Shown here: positions 1-8,736 of the stretch, piece after piece
Numbering within the stretch: position 1 is the first letter of the stretch
Layout: each line of letters starts with the position of its first letter
Assembly: GCF_001544515.1 (NCBI RefSeq)
Contig: NZ_FCOL02000020.1
Coordinates: 1 to 64,000, forward strand
Reading direction: 5' to 3'
Length of the DNA stretch: 64,000 nt
From: Caballeronia terrestris
GTDB lineage: Bacteria; Pseudomonadota; Gammaproteobacteria; Burkholderiales; Burkholderiaceae
The notes under the pieces: generated by a model
Told to the model about the DNA's origin: nothing
What the model saw: the letters and a program-made list of their open reading frames with translations, nothing else
Databases searched by the model: none
Program-made: the position numbers and the translations under genes

Positions 1-1
1 G

Positions 2-172
2 GCGATCGCGGGGGGGTCGTTCGTCGGCGGCGCGGTGGTCGATCACGTCGGCATTCCCGCCGATTTCATGTTGGGCGGCGCGCTGGCCTTGCTGGGGCTT
101 GCGGCGCTCGCGAGCATCGGGACGGAGGCTTCAGAGGGCGCCGCGATTCCTTGCAACGCGACGCCGGAGTGA
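2..172 (+). CDS. MFS transporter, C-terminal end (partial at window edge)
   Basis: Only the last 56 codons lie in the window, reading from base 2 to the TGA at 170-172. They encode a Gly/Ala-rich hydrophobic stretch (AGGSFVGGAVVDHVGIPADF, then GGALALLGLAALASI) that looks like the last two membrane helices of a DHA1-type major facilitator, followed by a short polar tail. Family is inferred from hydrophobicity and glycine spacing only, so the substrate cannot be named. It converges on the LysR gene on the other strand, 69 bp away. Confidence 0.6.
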   Translation, partial: AIAGGSFVGGAVVDHVGIPADFMLGGALALLGLAALASIGTEASEGAAIPCNATPE

Positions 173-241
173 GCCTCAAAGTTCCGCCGAACCCAACGCC
201 CCGGCAGACGTGCGCGCGTTGGGCGGCATAGCTAAAGCCGA

Positions 242-1189
242 TCAAAGCTCCTGCCGGCGAATCACGTCAGCGCTCTTCGCCGCGAAAGTATCCAGCCCGG
301 AAAGCTCGCCTTCGCTCAACATGTTGCGTAACAGCGCGCAAAACTCGGTCGATGCCACCGTCCGATACGCGTGCCTGCGCCGCAGCAGCGCGACCGTGCG
401 GATCGGGAACGGCGGATCGAGCGGCACATAGGACAGGTCGCGATGCTCGCGCTCCATTGCGCCGGGCAGGATCGTCGCGATTTCGCCGCGCCGGACGATC
501 TTCAGCACCGCGCTGATTGAATTGACCTGTAGCGAAATCTTCGGCTTGATGCGATGCGCGCGGAAATAGTCGTCCACGTAGCCGCGCGAAACGAAGTTGC
601 TCGTGAGGAGAGCGAGGGCGATGTCCGCGAGCTGACTTGCCACCACTGCGCCTGATACGCGCGTCAGCGGATGCGCACCGCCCGCGACGAGCGTCAGCCG
701 TTCGGCGAAAAGCGGTTCGATATCGACGTCGTCGGAACGCAGGTCGGAGAAGCCGATCGCGAGATCGATCTGGTCTTCGCCGAGCGCCGTCTCGATGGCC
801 TCCAGCGACATCTCCGTCATCTCGATGCTGATCGCGGGATGCAGCGTGCGGAACTGTCCGACGAGCGGCCCTACGAGATACTCGGTGAACGTCGGCGTGA
901 CGGCGACGCGCACATGTCCGCGTGAAAGATCGCGCACGTCATGCAGTGCCCTTCGGCCCGCTTCGAGATCGAGCAAGGCTCGTCGTGCATGTTCGATGTA
1001 CGCGACCCCGAAGTCGGTCAGACGGACGACGCGACCGCTGCGATCGAAGAGCTGGCCGCCGAGGTCGCTTTCGAGCTGGCGGATTTGTTGTGAGAGAGCG
1101 GGTTGAGAGACGCGCAGGGTCTCGGCTGCCCGCGTGAAATTGCCTTGCTCGGCGACCGCAATCAGATAGCGGATGTGACGAAGTAGCAC
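242..1189 (-). CDS. LysR-family transcriptional regulator, CynR-like
   Basis: A 316-residue LysR regulator. The N-terminal winged helix-turn-helix (about residues 1-60) contains LRHIRYLIAVAEQGNFTRAA and QPALSQQIRQLESDLG, close to CynR-type LysR proteins; the rest is the periplasmic-binding-like effector domain. The open frame extends to 1267, but the preferred start is the GTG at 1187-1189: it puts LLRHIRYL in the usual place and has a GGAG about 11 nt upstream. The upstream extension (RVQDWIRIRA...) does not look like LysR. The target is unknown; the only upstream neighbour is a divergent small membrane protein. Confidence 0.9.
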   Translation of the reverse strand: MLLRHIRYLIAVAEQGNFTRAAETLRVSQPALSQQIRQLESDLGGQLFDRSGRVVRLTDFGVAYIEHARRALLDLEAGRRALHDVRDLSRGHVRVAVTPTFTEYLVGPLVGQFRTLHPAISIEMTEMSLEAIETALGEDQIDLAIGFSDLRSDDVDIEPLFAERLTLVAGGAHPLTRVSGAVVASQLADIALALLTSNFVSRGYVDDYFRAHRIKPKISLQVNSISAVLKIVRRGEIATILPGAMEREHRDLSYVPLDPPFPIRTVALLRRRHAYRTVASTEFCALLRNMLSEGELSGLDTFAAKSADVIRRQEL

Positions 1190-1329
1190 GCTCGTTTCTT
1201 CTCCATAAGCTTTTCTTATCGCCCTGATCCGTATCCAGTCTTGGACGCGGTCAACTGCCCTCGGCACAATCGAAACTATGCCACGGGTTCAAGCGCCCGC
1301 TTCGGAAGGCGCCTTACGGGAGAAACGGA

Positions 1330-1596
1330 ATGGATATGCTGATTGTGGCATCGGTGATCGTCGTGGCGCTCGGCGCATTCATGACGTTCACGATTGCCGA
1401 TCTGCTTTCGCCCGACGTGCTGGCGAAAAACGAAGAGCATGGGCGTTTTGCGCACCTCGGAACGGAGGCCGACGCGGTGCCAGTCAATGTCCGCGAGCGC
1501 GCTGCGGCAGCGTCCCGGCCGACGCGTCGTCCGGTGCGCGCGTTTGTGCAGGGTAATGGTTCTGCAAGGCGAGCGCTGCGGCATCTGACGAGATAA
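1330..1596 (+). CDS. Small membrane protein, unknown function
   Basis: 88 residues. An N-terminal hydrophobic helix (MLIVASVIVVALGAFMTFTI, about residues 3-22) is followed by a polar, Arg/Ala-rich cytoplasmic-type tail. A GGGAG lies about 8 nt before the ATG. It fills the gap between the divergent LysR gene and the convergent hipA gene, and no other reading frame there looks coding. I do not recognise a family. A second ATG two codons in (1336) is an equally possible start. Confidence 0.6.
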   Translation: MDMLIVASVIVVALGAFMTFTIADLLSPDVLAKNEEHGRFAHLGTEADAVPVNVRERAAAASRPTRRPVRAFVQGNGSARRALRHLTR

Positions 1597-1597
1597 T

Positions 1598-2932
1598 TCA
1601 CCCCGCCCCCACAAGCCTGCGATTCAGCCGACGCATGCCGTTGAAGATCGCATCGGCGACGTCCATCGGGTAATCGCGCGGCAGCAGGGCCGCTGTTTCG
1701 TCGATCACGCTCGCCGTTCGCGCCGTCAACTCGCCTATCATCGTCTCGATATCCGCCTTCGAAAACCCGACCCGCTGACCCTGCGCGATCCAGTGCCGCT
1801 GCTGGATCTCGTTGATCAGGTAGTGGACATTGCGGCTGCGCACGGCCATCGCGAGCTTTACGCGCTGCGCGGCGAACTGGTTGCCTTCCGTGCCAATGAT
1901 GGGATGCGCCGAGAGCACGTCGTAGAGCGGCGTCGAGCGGTAGCGGTTGCCGGGAAGGTGCGCGATGCTGAAGTTCTTCGCGTGGCCGTCGGTGGCGGCG
2001 AGCAGCCAGAAGACCATCTGCGTCATGAAGAAGTCGCGCCGGTCCTCGGCGGCGCGCTCCGAGGCCGACAGCACTTCCATGATCGCCTCGATGCCGGGAC
2101 CGCCGTCCGATTGATACTTCTGTAGCGCGGGCGTCCCTGTCGACTGGCACATGTCCTCCTGCGGCAGCCGTACGATCCAGGTCTCATCGCTCGACAGGCT
2201 TCGATCGAACCGTTCGACGACGAGCACCTTCTGATCGTCGAAACGGGCAATCTCGCAGCGGGCGATCGGCAAGCCGTAAGCCGCGACGATCTTCGAGCAG
2301 AGCCATTCGTTTTCCACCGAGGTCCGCATGTCGGCGCGCATGTTGCCGACGAGCCCGAGCGGCAGCTTGAAGATGTGCGTCGTCGGCGTGCTGCCTTCGG
2401 GCAGGAGCCATTGATCGCCGTGCCAGAGAAGGGCGGTCTTTTCCTGCGCGCCGGCAATCGAGAGACGCAGATCATCGACCGATTCGTGCTGTCCCATCGT
2501 GGGCGCCGCGATGGTGTCGCGCAACAGGCGCGCGATTTCCGCGTCGTTCAGGGCTCGCCCGCGGATGCTCTCCAGGTCGACGGGTTCTTCGTCGGGCGGC
2601 AGCATCTGGATCGCGCCGACGCAGTCGCGGCCGAGCTTCGCGAGCAGTTGGAAGGGCGCGGTGCCGCCGGTCCGGTAGCGCGCGGCGATACGTCGACGAA
2701 TGGGCTCGCTGTCGGGCAGGAGGTTGTCGAAATAGTCGGTGACGACTTGCCCTCGATACGGCTGGTTGCCCGGCGTAAAGGGCAGCGAAAGCGATAGCGG
2801 ACGGCCTTGGCGGTCGTCGATCCAGTCGTCGTGGTACACGAGGCGCTCGGCCCCGCGCGCCGTCTCCCAATAACCGACGGGCAATCCATTCATCCACAGG
2901 TCGAGCCGTCCCGGTTGCGTGCGGCGCGCCAT
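1598..2932 (-). CDS. hipA: HipA-family serine/threonine kinase toxin
   Basis: 444 residues, very close to the length of E. coli HipA (440). It has the N-terminal HipA domain (LPFTPGNQPYRGQVVTDYFDNLLPD) and the kinase core with the SIAGAQEKTALL segment, the catalytic loop TDGHAKNFSI (the Asp corresponds to the catalytic base) and the metal-binding YDVLSAHP. HipA toxins phosphorylate aminoacyl-tRNA synthetases such as GltX and induce dormancy. All key residues are present, so the toxin looks intact. It starts 2 bp after the hipB stop, an antitoxin-first operon in which HipB would neutralise and co-repress. Confidence 0.93.
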   Translation of the reverse strand: MARRTQPGRLDLWMNGLPVGYWETARGAERLVYHDDWIDDRQGRPLSLSLPFTPGNQPYRGQVVTDYFDNLLPDSEPIRRRIAARYRTGGTAPFQLLAKLGRDCVGAIQMLPPDEEPVDLESIRGRALNDAEIARLLRDTIAAPTMGQHESVDDLRLSIAGAQEKTALLWHGDQWLLPEGSTPTTHIFKLPLGLVGNMRADMRTSVENEWLCSKIVAAYGLPIARCEIARFDDQKVLVVERFDRSLSSDETWIVRLPQEDMCQSTGTPALQKYQSDGGPGIEAIMEVLSASERAAEDRRDFFMTQMVFWLLAATDGHAKNFSIAHLPGNRYRSTPLYDVLSAHPIIGTEGNQFAAQRVKLAMAVRSRNVHYLINEIQQRHWIAQGQRVGFSKADIETMIGELTARTASVIDETAALLPRDYPMDVADAIFNGMRRLNRRLVGAG

Positions 2933-2934
2933 GC

Positions 2935-3312
2935 TTACCAGTTCTCCCTTTTCTTCGCGGCGGCTGCCCGCTTTGCGGGCGTCGGGCTTTTCTTGCGTGC
3001 GGTGGGTTTGGGCACGTTGTACTCGGGCATGTGCTCTTCGGCCAAAGCGGTCTTCGACGGGGCATCTTGTGGATAGACGACATTGCCGGCATTCTCTGCG
3101 GTTCGCGTCAGCATCAGATTGACACCCAGCACGCGCATGACCTTGAACAGCCGCTCAACGCTGACCGCGGCCGGATTGGCCTCCAGTTGGGCATACGTCT
3201 GCTGCGTCACGCCGAGGTGAGCGGCCATTGCAGCCTGCGTGAGTCCCGCAGCCTTGCGGAAGCCCAGCAGGATCGGCCGTAGCTGGCTGAGTGTCTTGAC
3301 CTGATAGCCCAC
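2935..3312 (-). CDS. hipB: HipB-type antitoxin, XRE-family repressor
   Basis: 125 residues from a GTG start (3310-3312) with AGGAG 6 nt upstream. The Cro/C1 helix-turn-helix lies at about residues 8-62 (FRKAAGLTQAAMAAHLGVTQ, then YAQLEANPAAVSVERLFKVMRVLGV). It is followed by an unusual Lys/Ala/Pro-rich tail of about 35 residues (PTARKKSPTPAKRAAAAKKR) that is longer and more basic than E. coli HipB (88 residues) and resembles histone H1-like tails. It immediately precedes hipA and is expected to repress its own promoter and bind the toxin. Confidence 0.9.
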   Translation of the reverse strand: MGYQVKTLSQLRPILLGFRKAAGLTQAAMAAHLGVTQQTYAQLEANPAAVSVERLFKVMRVLGVNLMLTRTAENAGNVVYPQDAPSKTALAEEHMPEYNVPKPTARKKSPTPAKRAAAAKKRENW

Positions 3313-3349
3313 CGGATGCTCCTACAAGTCTAAAGCTGTAAATCAAAAT

Positions 3350-3381
3350 AACAGTCTATACGCTGTTTTGTATCGATACAA
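3350..3381 (-). promoter_or_regulatory. hipBA promoter/operator region with two dyads
   Basis: Two inverted repeats lie just upstream of hipB. AACAG-N8-CTGTT is at 3350-3367, and the perfect 14-bp palindrome TTGTATCGATACAA is at 3368-3381. The N8 spacing matches the layout of HipB operators (TATCC-N8-GGATA in E. coli). On the minus strand, TTGTAT within the second dyad and TATAGA (3356-3361) could be -35 and -10 elements, with a short 15-16 bp spacer, so bound HipB would block RNA polymerase. The dyads are observed; the assignment is inferred. Confidence 0.5.
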
Positions 3382-3414
3382 GCTAATGACTGTAAGGCGT
3401 GAGGTGGAGAGGCC

Positions 3415-3440
3415 AAAAAAGAGCCGGACAAAGCCGGCTC
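3415..3440 (-). terminator. Rho-independent terminator after the universal stress protein gene
   Basis: The stem GAGCCGG (3421-3427) pairs with CCGGCTC (3434-3440) around a 6-nt loop. On the minus strand a run of six T (3415-3420) follows. It is placed about 30 bp past the stop of the usp gene. Confidence 0.85.
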
Positions 3441-3470
3441 ATGATCCCTTCAATTGCGCGCGGCCCGACC

Positions 3471-3917
3471 TTACACCGGCGGCCGCACGACGAGCACCGG
3501 CAAGTGACTATGCGTGAGCACCTTTTGCGTTTCGCTTCCGATCAGCAGGCCGCGAATGCCGCCATGTCCGTGCGACGCCATCACGATGAGATCGCAGTTC
3601 CGCTCTTTCGCGGTATCGAGGATCGCCTCGTACGGGTGCGCGCCGCTCGCCGCCACCGTGTCGCACTCGACGCCCGCGTGCGCGGCGATATTCCGGACCG
3701 TCGTGAGATATTCCTCGGCGCGCGCGCGGTCGGAGGCGAGGAATTCATCCTCTGTATAGCCCACCATTTCAGCGCTGTAGATGGTCATATGGAACGGGCG
3801 CACCATATAGATCCCCGTGACCGTCGCGTTGTTTTCCTTGGCGAGTCCCACGGCCATCTGGGCCGCGCTTTCCGACAGTGCGGACCCGTCTGTTGCCACA
3901 AGCAGGTGCTTGAACAT
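3471..3917 (-). CDS. Universal stress protein (UspA family)
   Basis: 148 residues, a single Usp domain. The N-terminal beta strand MFKHLLVATDGSALS and the C-terminal ATP-binding signature GSETQKVLTHSHLPVLVVRPPV (G-x(8-9)-G-(S/T)-type loop around SHGHGGIRGLLIGS) indicate the nucleotide-binding class. The start is the ATG at 3915-3917 with GGAGG 8 nt upstream; the frame extends to 3989 but without family similarity. Cytosolic dimer, usually induced by starvation or oxygen limitation. It stands alone with its own terminator. Confidence 0.92.
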   Translation of the reverse strand: MFKHLLVATDGSALSESAAQMAVGLAKENNATVTGIYMVRPFHMTIYSAEMVGYTEDEFLASDRARAEEYLTTVRNIAAHAGVECDTVAASGAHPYEAILDTAKERNCDLIVMASHGHGGIRGLLIGSETQKVLTHSHLPVLVVRPPV

Positions 3918-4161
3918 GATGACGTCCTCCAATCGCGTTCCGGGCCCGCCCGACGCATCGAATGATCGCCAAGCGAACCTCGTCAACAAAATATTACATC
4001 GTGTTTACAGTATAGGCGACGGTTGAGCGAAGGCGCCGTGCAGAGAATTGACGCGTGACAAGAAAGCTCGCCTTTCCGGCGGACAACCGCGTCGCCGCTT
4101 CCTGGTTAGCGACCCGACCGCGAGCCCCGCCAAAAAATGACCATCGCAGCGCGAGGCTTCG

Positions 4162-4950
4162 TCACGCCTCGAACGCCACCCCGCGCCTGCGAAGCTCCCG
4201 CATGGCGCTGTCGAGATGCGCGCGAGCGCTTTCCTTGTCGCCGAGACGCATCTGCTCGTAGGCACGTTGCGCGATATCCGCCGGGACGGGCTTGAGCGGG
4301 CGATTGGCGCTCATCGCTTTGAGTTGCACCTCGGCTGCGCGTTCCAGGTAATACAGGTCGTCCCAGGCTTCCGCGATGCTCGCGCCCGCCACCATCACGC
4401 CGTGATTCTTCAGGAACAGGATATCCGCGTCGCCGAGCGCGGCCGCGATCCGGTCGCCTTCCGATTCGTCCAGCGCGAGACCGTTGTAGTCCTCGACCAC
4501 CGCGGTGCGGCCGTAGAACTTCAAGGCGGTCTGACCGAGCCACAACAACGGCGGCCCTTCGAGCAGACACAACGCCGTGGCGTTCGGCATGTGCGTGTGA
4601 AACGCCGCCTTCACGCGCGGCATCAGGCGATGCAGCCGCGCATGGATATAAAACGCGGTGGCTTCGGGCTTGCCGTCACCTTCGATCACGTTGCCGTCGA
4701 AATCGCAGATCAGAATGCGCGACGCCGTGACCTCGGAGAACGCGTACCCGTACGGATTCACGAAAAACAGATCGTCATGTCCGGGCACGACGGCCGAGAA
4801 ATGGTTGCAGATGCCTTCCTCGAAACCGAGCTGCGCCGCGAGCTGAAAACACGCAGCCAGTTCGATGCGTGCCTGCACGATCTCGTCGCTATCGAGTCGC
4901 CGGTTGCCTGCCGACTGAACGCTGGAAACGGATGAAAGCGTATGCGCCAT
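4162..4950 (-). CDS. Class II aldolase/adducin family protein
   Basis: 262 residues. The class II aldolase (fuculose-1-phosphate aldolase/adducin) fold shows the zinc ligands in AAFHTHMPNA and the later FLKNHGVMV, with GNCNHFS-like EEGICNHFSAVVPG near the start. The gene begins at the ATG 4948-4950, inside what reads as one long open frame because the upstream HAD gene has shifted into this frame. Its own start is supported by conserved sequence beginning soon after MAHTLSSVSS. It lies 16 bp after the authentic HAD stop, so the two are probably one operon. The substrate is unknown; sugar-acid or haloacid-derived hydroxy-ketones are possible. Confidence 0.85.
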   Translation of the reverse strand: MAHTLSSVSSVQSAGNRRLDSDEIVQARIELAACFQLAAQLGFEEGICNHFSAVVPGHDDLFFVNPYGYAFSEVTASRILICDFDGNVIEGDGKPEATAFYIHARLHRLMPRVKAAFHTHMPNATALCLLEGPPLLWLGQTALKFYGRTAVVEDYNGLALDESEGDRIAAALGDADILFLKNHGVMVAGASIAEAWDDLYYLERAAEVQLKAMSANRPLKPVPADIAQRAYEQMRLGDKESARAHLDSAMRELRRRGVAFEA

Positions 4951-4966
4951 GATGTTGTCCCTGGGC

Positions 4967-5673
4967 TCACCAGCCGAGCGAAGCAAAGAGGGGCGGCACT
5001 TCATCGAGCGTCGAAAGCGTCGCGTCCGGGCGATAGTCGGGAAGCAGCGTGCGCCCCGTGCCGCGGTCGATCCAGATGCACCGGAACCCCCGATATCGCG
5101 TGCCGCCGCATGATCGAGATGCGGGCTCGCGCAGATGTGCACGACGTCGTCCTTCGTCACACCCAGTTGTTCGTGGGCGTAATCAAACAGCCGGCGATCC
5201 GGTTTGTACGCGCCGGCCTGCTGCGCGGTGATCACGCGATCGATATGACCGCTGAGCTGCGCGACATTGCCGGCGATGATGTCGTCGTCGGTATTCGACA
5301 CGATGCACAGCCGATAGCCTGATTCCTTGAGCTGCCGCAGCGTATCGACGACTTCGCCGAACGGCGGCATCGCGGAGATGCGCCCGGTCAGCAGTTCGGT
5401 GTCGCCTGGTGCGCTGGGCAAATTGAGTTCCTCCATCGCCAGCCGGAGCCCGGCGCCTGCCACCTCGCGAAACGTTCGATGCGGCGGCGTCTGTTCTAGC
5501 GCGTGCTCGTGCCGATCGTACACCGCGATAAGTCGGGCGGGGTCGACGTCGTGGCGCGGCTTCATCGCCAGGATGTTGCGTACCGCGGCCTGCAGACCTT
5601 CGTCCCACTGGATCAGTGTGCCGTAGCAATCGAAAGTCAGCCATTTTGGGCGGGGAGTCGCGTGCAGTGTCAT
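4967..5673 (-). pseudogene. HAD-superfamily type II haloacid dehalogenase, frameshifted near the 3' end
   Basis: The first about 190 codons encode an L-2-haloacid dehalogenase-like protein: nucleophile motif TFDCYGTLIQW, motif II IVSNTDDD, motif III Lys in AYKPDRRLF, and motif IV around HICASPHLDHAAARDIG. Right after DIG the frame is lost at a run of five G on the minus strand (5087-5091). One extra G (or two fewer) restores a normal ending, FRCIWIDRGTGRTLLPDYRP and on to LFASLGW with stop TGA at 4967-4969. As written, the shifted frame reads through into the aldolase gene and gives an artefactual 503-residue fusion. It may be a sequencing error in the homopolymer or a true mutation. The conserved C-terminus following the shift argues for a recent event. 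Confidence 0.8.
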
Positions 5674-5738
5674 GAGAGCATCCGTCGAAAAGTTGAAGGG
5701 ATGCCGCTAGCGTAAGTCAGCCACTCGATAGTGAGAAA

Positions 5739-5755
5739 TTAAACTTATATGTTAA
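5739..5755. promoter_or_regulatory. Candidate LysR binding region between divergent genes
   Basis: The 118-bp gap between the HAD gene and the divergent LysR gene is AT-rich in its centre. It contains TTAAACTTATATGTTAA, with two TTAA halves 9 bp apart. This is the expected location for LysR autoregulation and activation of the divergent operon. The motif is weak and given only as a candidate. Confidence 0.3.
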
Positions 5756-5791
5756 TGTCAGTGACAAAGTAAATATCGATCGGAACGGACC

Positions 5792-6646
5792 ATGCTCGAT
5801 CTCGAACTCCTGAACACGTTTGTTTGTGTCGTCGACGAAGGCAGTTTCACGCGTGCCGGTGAGCGCGTGCATCGAACGCAATCGACGGTGAGCCAGCAGA
5901 TTCGCAAGTTGGAAGAGTCGGTGGGTTGCGCGCTGCTGCTGCGCGATCGCACCGGCAACCAGGTGACTGCCACGGAGCACGGCGAAGTGCTGGCGCAATA
6001 CGCGCGGCGGTTGTTGTCGCTCGCGCAGGAAGCGCACGACGCGCTGACGAGCGACGTCGAACTGGTGCCGCTTCGCATCGGCGTGCCGGAGGACTTCGAC
6101 GCGAAACGCATGACGGCGATGCTTTCCGGCTTCATGAAGGCGCGGCCGGGCGCGCGGCTGGAAACCGTCGCCGGCATGAGTTTCGACTTGCAGCGCAAGC
6201 TCACGGCGGGCGAGATCGAAATCGCGCTGGTGAAGCGCGAGCCGGGCAGCGGGGAGTGTCTCGCTTCGTGGCCCGAGTCGCTCGTCTGGGTTCAGGGATC
6301 GCAATCTCACATCGACGACGAACCCGTCGCGCTGGCGGTTTTTCCGCAAGGCTGCATCTATCGGCAGCGGGCGATCCGGAGTCTCGACAAGGCGCACCGG
6401 CGCTGGCGCATCGCGTTCGGCAGTCATAGCCTGACGGGGATTCAGGCGGCCGTATCGTCGGGGCTCGGGATTTCGGCGCTGCCCACCACTGCTTTGCTCC
6501 CCGATCATCGTGTATGCGACGGGTTGCCGCCTTTGCCTCCCTCGGAACTCGCGCTCGTCAGTTCGGGCGGGCCGCTCAATGCGCTTCAGCGATCGTTGGT
6601 CGATTTCTTGCGCTCGGAGATCGCGGTTCAGGCGTCGTCTAGCTAA
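5792..6646 (+). CDS. LysR-family transcriptional regulator (divergent from HAD/aldolase operon)
   Basis: 284 residues. The N-terminal winged HTH is typical (MLDLELLNTFVCVVDEGSFT, then RTQSTVSQQIRKLEESVG), and the C-terminal effector-binding domain ends shortly after SSGLGISALPTTALL. The divergent position beside the HAD/aldolase genes is the classical arrangement for a LysR activator of those genes. The effector is unknown; a haloacid or hydroxyacid intermediate would fit. Confidence 0.9.
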   Translation: MLDLELLNTFVCVVDEGSFTRAGERVHRTQSTVSQQIRKLEESVGCALLLRDRTGNQVTATEHGEVLAQYARRLLSLAQEAHDALTSDVELVPLRIGVPEDFDAKRMTAMLSGFMKARPGARLETVAGMSFDLQRKLTAGEIEIALVKREPGSGECLASWPESLVWVQGSQSHIDDEPVALAVFPQGCIYRQRAIRSLDKAHRRWRIAFGSHSLTGIQAAVSSGLGISALPTTALLPDHRVCDGLPPLPPSELALVSSGGPLNALQRSLVDFLRSEIAVQASSS

Positions 6647-8708
6647 AGCGTGGACGCGCGATGGCAACTTCCCAGGCGCGCGCAAACTCGCGGTTCAGCG
6701 AGTTGTAGATCTCCGTAGAGATGGTTTGATCGCCGTACATCGCAGCGACCGATGCACACCCCTCGCGCAAAGCCACCAGTAGCAACATGCGCCGTTCAAG
6801 TCTCCATGTGTATCGATAGTATTGGCTGCGCATTTCGTTGAGCGCCGCTTCGATTGCGTCGATGCGTGCATGCAGCAGCTTGTCGAGCATGCTCACGAGC
6901 CGGTCGCCGAGCAGATCGTTCAAGCGCTCGTCGTTGTAACGCGTCAATTGCTCCAGTACCGCGCGCCGGCACATGAGAAGTTCGAAGCGGTCGGCTAGAG
7001 CCGTCGCGAACAATCTGTCGAAGCGCAAGTGCAAATGCAGCCAGCGGCTCACGCGATACATGCCCGAGAGCGCCAGTATCTGCGCCGCTCTGCGCCGGTA
7101 TCCGAGCCTTCCATCGCGACGTACCGCTTCGATCATGTCGGACGCGTTGCGTGTCATCCGGTCAAGATTGCTTACCTTAACGACGCCGTAACCATAGTCG
7201 GGAATCAGGTCGCGTTCCTTGCGCGCTAGCGCCAGAAGTCCGATGGCGAGGCGGTCTTGATCGCTCAGCAGGTCGTCGAGATTTGATGCGCCATCGAGCG
7301 CAACGCTCCGTCGATATTGCTCGACGACTTTATCGGCTATCTCCGGTGCGATTTCGAAGACCTTCGACGCAACTTGTACCCGCTCCTCGACACCCGTCGT
7401 GGCAATCCGCACGACTTGCCGCTGTATGGCGCGGTCCTGTGCTGAAAGACGATCGAGTCCGAGACGACGAATCAAGGGCTTTAGCGTCGGGCCGTTCATG
7501 ACGAGGCTCAAGAGAACGAAGCCTGTCGCAAGGACGGCCACGAAGCGTCGAGTCGGCTCCGATAGATCGTCATTGCCTGCGATGCCCAAGGCAAGCACGA
7601 TCGTGACAGCGCCCCGCAATCCGCCCCATGCGATGACGAATTTGAACGCGGGACTGACTGGTTCGCTCAGCCTCAAGCGCGCGAGTATCGGGAAGACACC
7701 GAACAGCACCGCAACGCGCGCGGCCAATGCAGCCGCGACGATCGCGCATAACGTCACGAGATCAAAAGGATGTGCGGTTCGCATCAATGCCGGAACGCGT
7801 ATGGTCGCGATGAGAAACACAACTGTGCCCGCGATCGCGGCCGCCTGCTCCCAGAAGAGTTGCAAATGATCCCAGTTGCGTGGAGAAAGGCGGGTGCGTC
7901 CGAGTCCGCTGACGACCAGCCCGGCAGCCACGACCGCGACGACACCCGAGACGTGCAGGTAGTGATCGCCAACGATGTAAAGCGGGTACGGCAACGCGAT
8001 CGTCAGGGTGAGTTCGGCCTTGCCTTCGCCGCCCATGTGGACGAGCGCCCACGCGAGCAGACGTCCAGCGACCGCGCCGAACAGCGTGCCACCCGCGAAC
8101 GAGAAAGCGAAAACGCGCAGCGCCGTGCCGACGCCGCCCGTCGCATGATTGCCTTCCAGCGCGGCAAGCAGCACGCCCGCTACGGCGATGGCGGTGGCAT
8201 CGTTCAGAAGGCTTTCACCCTCGACCAGTCGCACGAGACGGGCCGGCGCGCCGACGCTCCGAAAGACCGCGAGCACGGCGGAGGGATCAGTGGTCGCGAT
8301 GATCGCGCCGAGCAGCAAGCCATCGATAACCGGTTGTCCCGACACCGCAGACGCCGCCAGCCCGATCGCACCCGTCGCGACGAACACGGCGAACACGGCC
8401 AGCAGCAGGATGGGGGCGGCGTCGGCCAGCATCTCGCGGACGTTGACGCTTAAAGCGGCTTGAAATAACAGCGTCGGCAGGAAAAGCGTGAGACAGGTCT
8501 GCGCGGGCAACGGCCACGCCACGAGCGGCGCGATGAACGTCAGCGCGCTATGCGGCAAAAGCATGTTCAGCAGAAGGGACGCCGCCCCACACGCAATGCC
8601 GACCGATGCAACCAGCAGCGCTTGAGGCAGCGCAAAGCGGACACTGCACGCCTGCACCACGCCGGTGACGGCGATCAACGTCGCGCCTAGGAGCAGCTCG
8701 GTCATCAT
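6639..8708 (-). CDS. CPA1-family Na+(K+)/H+ antiporter
   Basis: About 689 residues. Roughly 12 membrane helices occupy residues 3-420, with the NhaP/NHE signatures ATTDPSAV (139-145) and EGESLLND (163-170), whose acidic residues form the ion site. A 260-residue cytosolic tail rich in charged helices follows, as in long bacterial NhaP/YjcE-like proteins. The start is taken at the ATG pair 8703-8708 (MMTELLLG): upstream codons in the frame are Arg-rich and lie in the neighbouring MFS gene. Exchanges external protons for internal Na+/K+, with a role in pH and salt homeostasis. It lies 28 bp after the MFS gene, possibly co-transcribed. The last codons overlap the end of the convergent LysR gene by 8 bp. 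Confidence 0.9.
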   Translation of the reverse strand: MMTELLLGATLIAVTGVVQACSVRFALPQALLVASVGIACGAASLLLNMLLPHSALTFIAPLVAWPLPAQTCLTLFLPTLLFQAALSVNVREMLADAAPILLLAVFAVFVATGAIGLAASAVSGQPVIDGLLLGAIIATTDPSAVLAVFRSVGAPARLVRLVEGESLLNDATAIAVAGVLLAALEGNHATGGVGTALRVFAFSFAGGTLFGAVAGRLLAWALVHMGGEGKAELTLTIALPYPLYIVGDHYLHVSGVVAVVAAGLVVSGLGRTRLSPRNWDHLQLFWEQAAAIAGTVVFLIATIRVPALMRTAHPFDLVTLCAIVAAALAARVAVLFGVFPILARLRLSEPVSPAFKFVIAWGGLRGAVTIVLALGIAGNDDLSEPTRRFVAVLATGFVLLSLVMNGPTLKPLIRRLGLDRLSAQDRAIQRQVVRIATTGVEERVQVASKVFEIAPEIADKVVEQYRRSVALDGASNLDDLLSDQDRLAIGLLALARKERDLIPDYGYGVVKVSNLDRMTRNASDMIEAVRRDGRLGYRRRAAQILALSGMYRVSRWLHLHLRFDRLFATALADRFELLMCRRAVLEQLTRYNDERLNDLLGDRLVSMLDKLLHARIDAIEAALNEMRSQYYRYTWRLERRMLLLVALREGCASVAAMYGDQTISTEIYNSLNREFARAWEVAIARPRFS

Positions 8709-8736
8709 GGCCGATTTAACCGGAGGGGTCGGTGGT

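Noticed and set aside
1314-2150. Minus-strand 278-codon frame overlapping hipA and the small membrane protein gene
   Set aside because: Out of frame with HipA and Arg-rich; HipA motifs continue through the region in the other frame.
4162-5673. A single bifunctional HAD-aldolase protein
   Set aside because: The junction sequence is low-complexity and Arg/Ser-rich. A one-base change at the G5 run gives two normal genes with their own start and stop.
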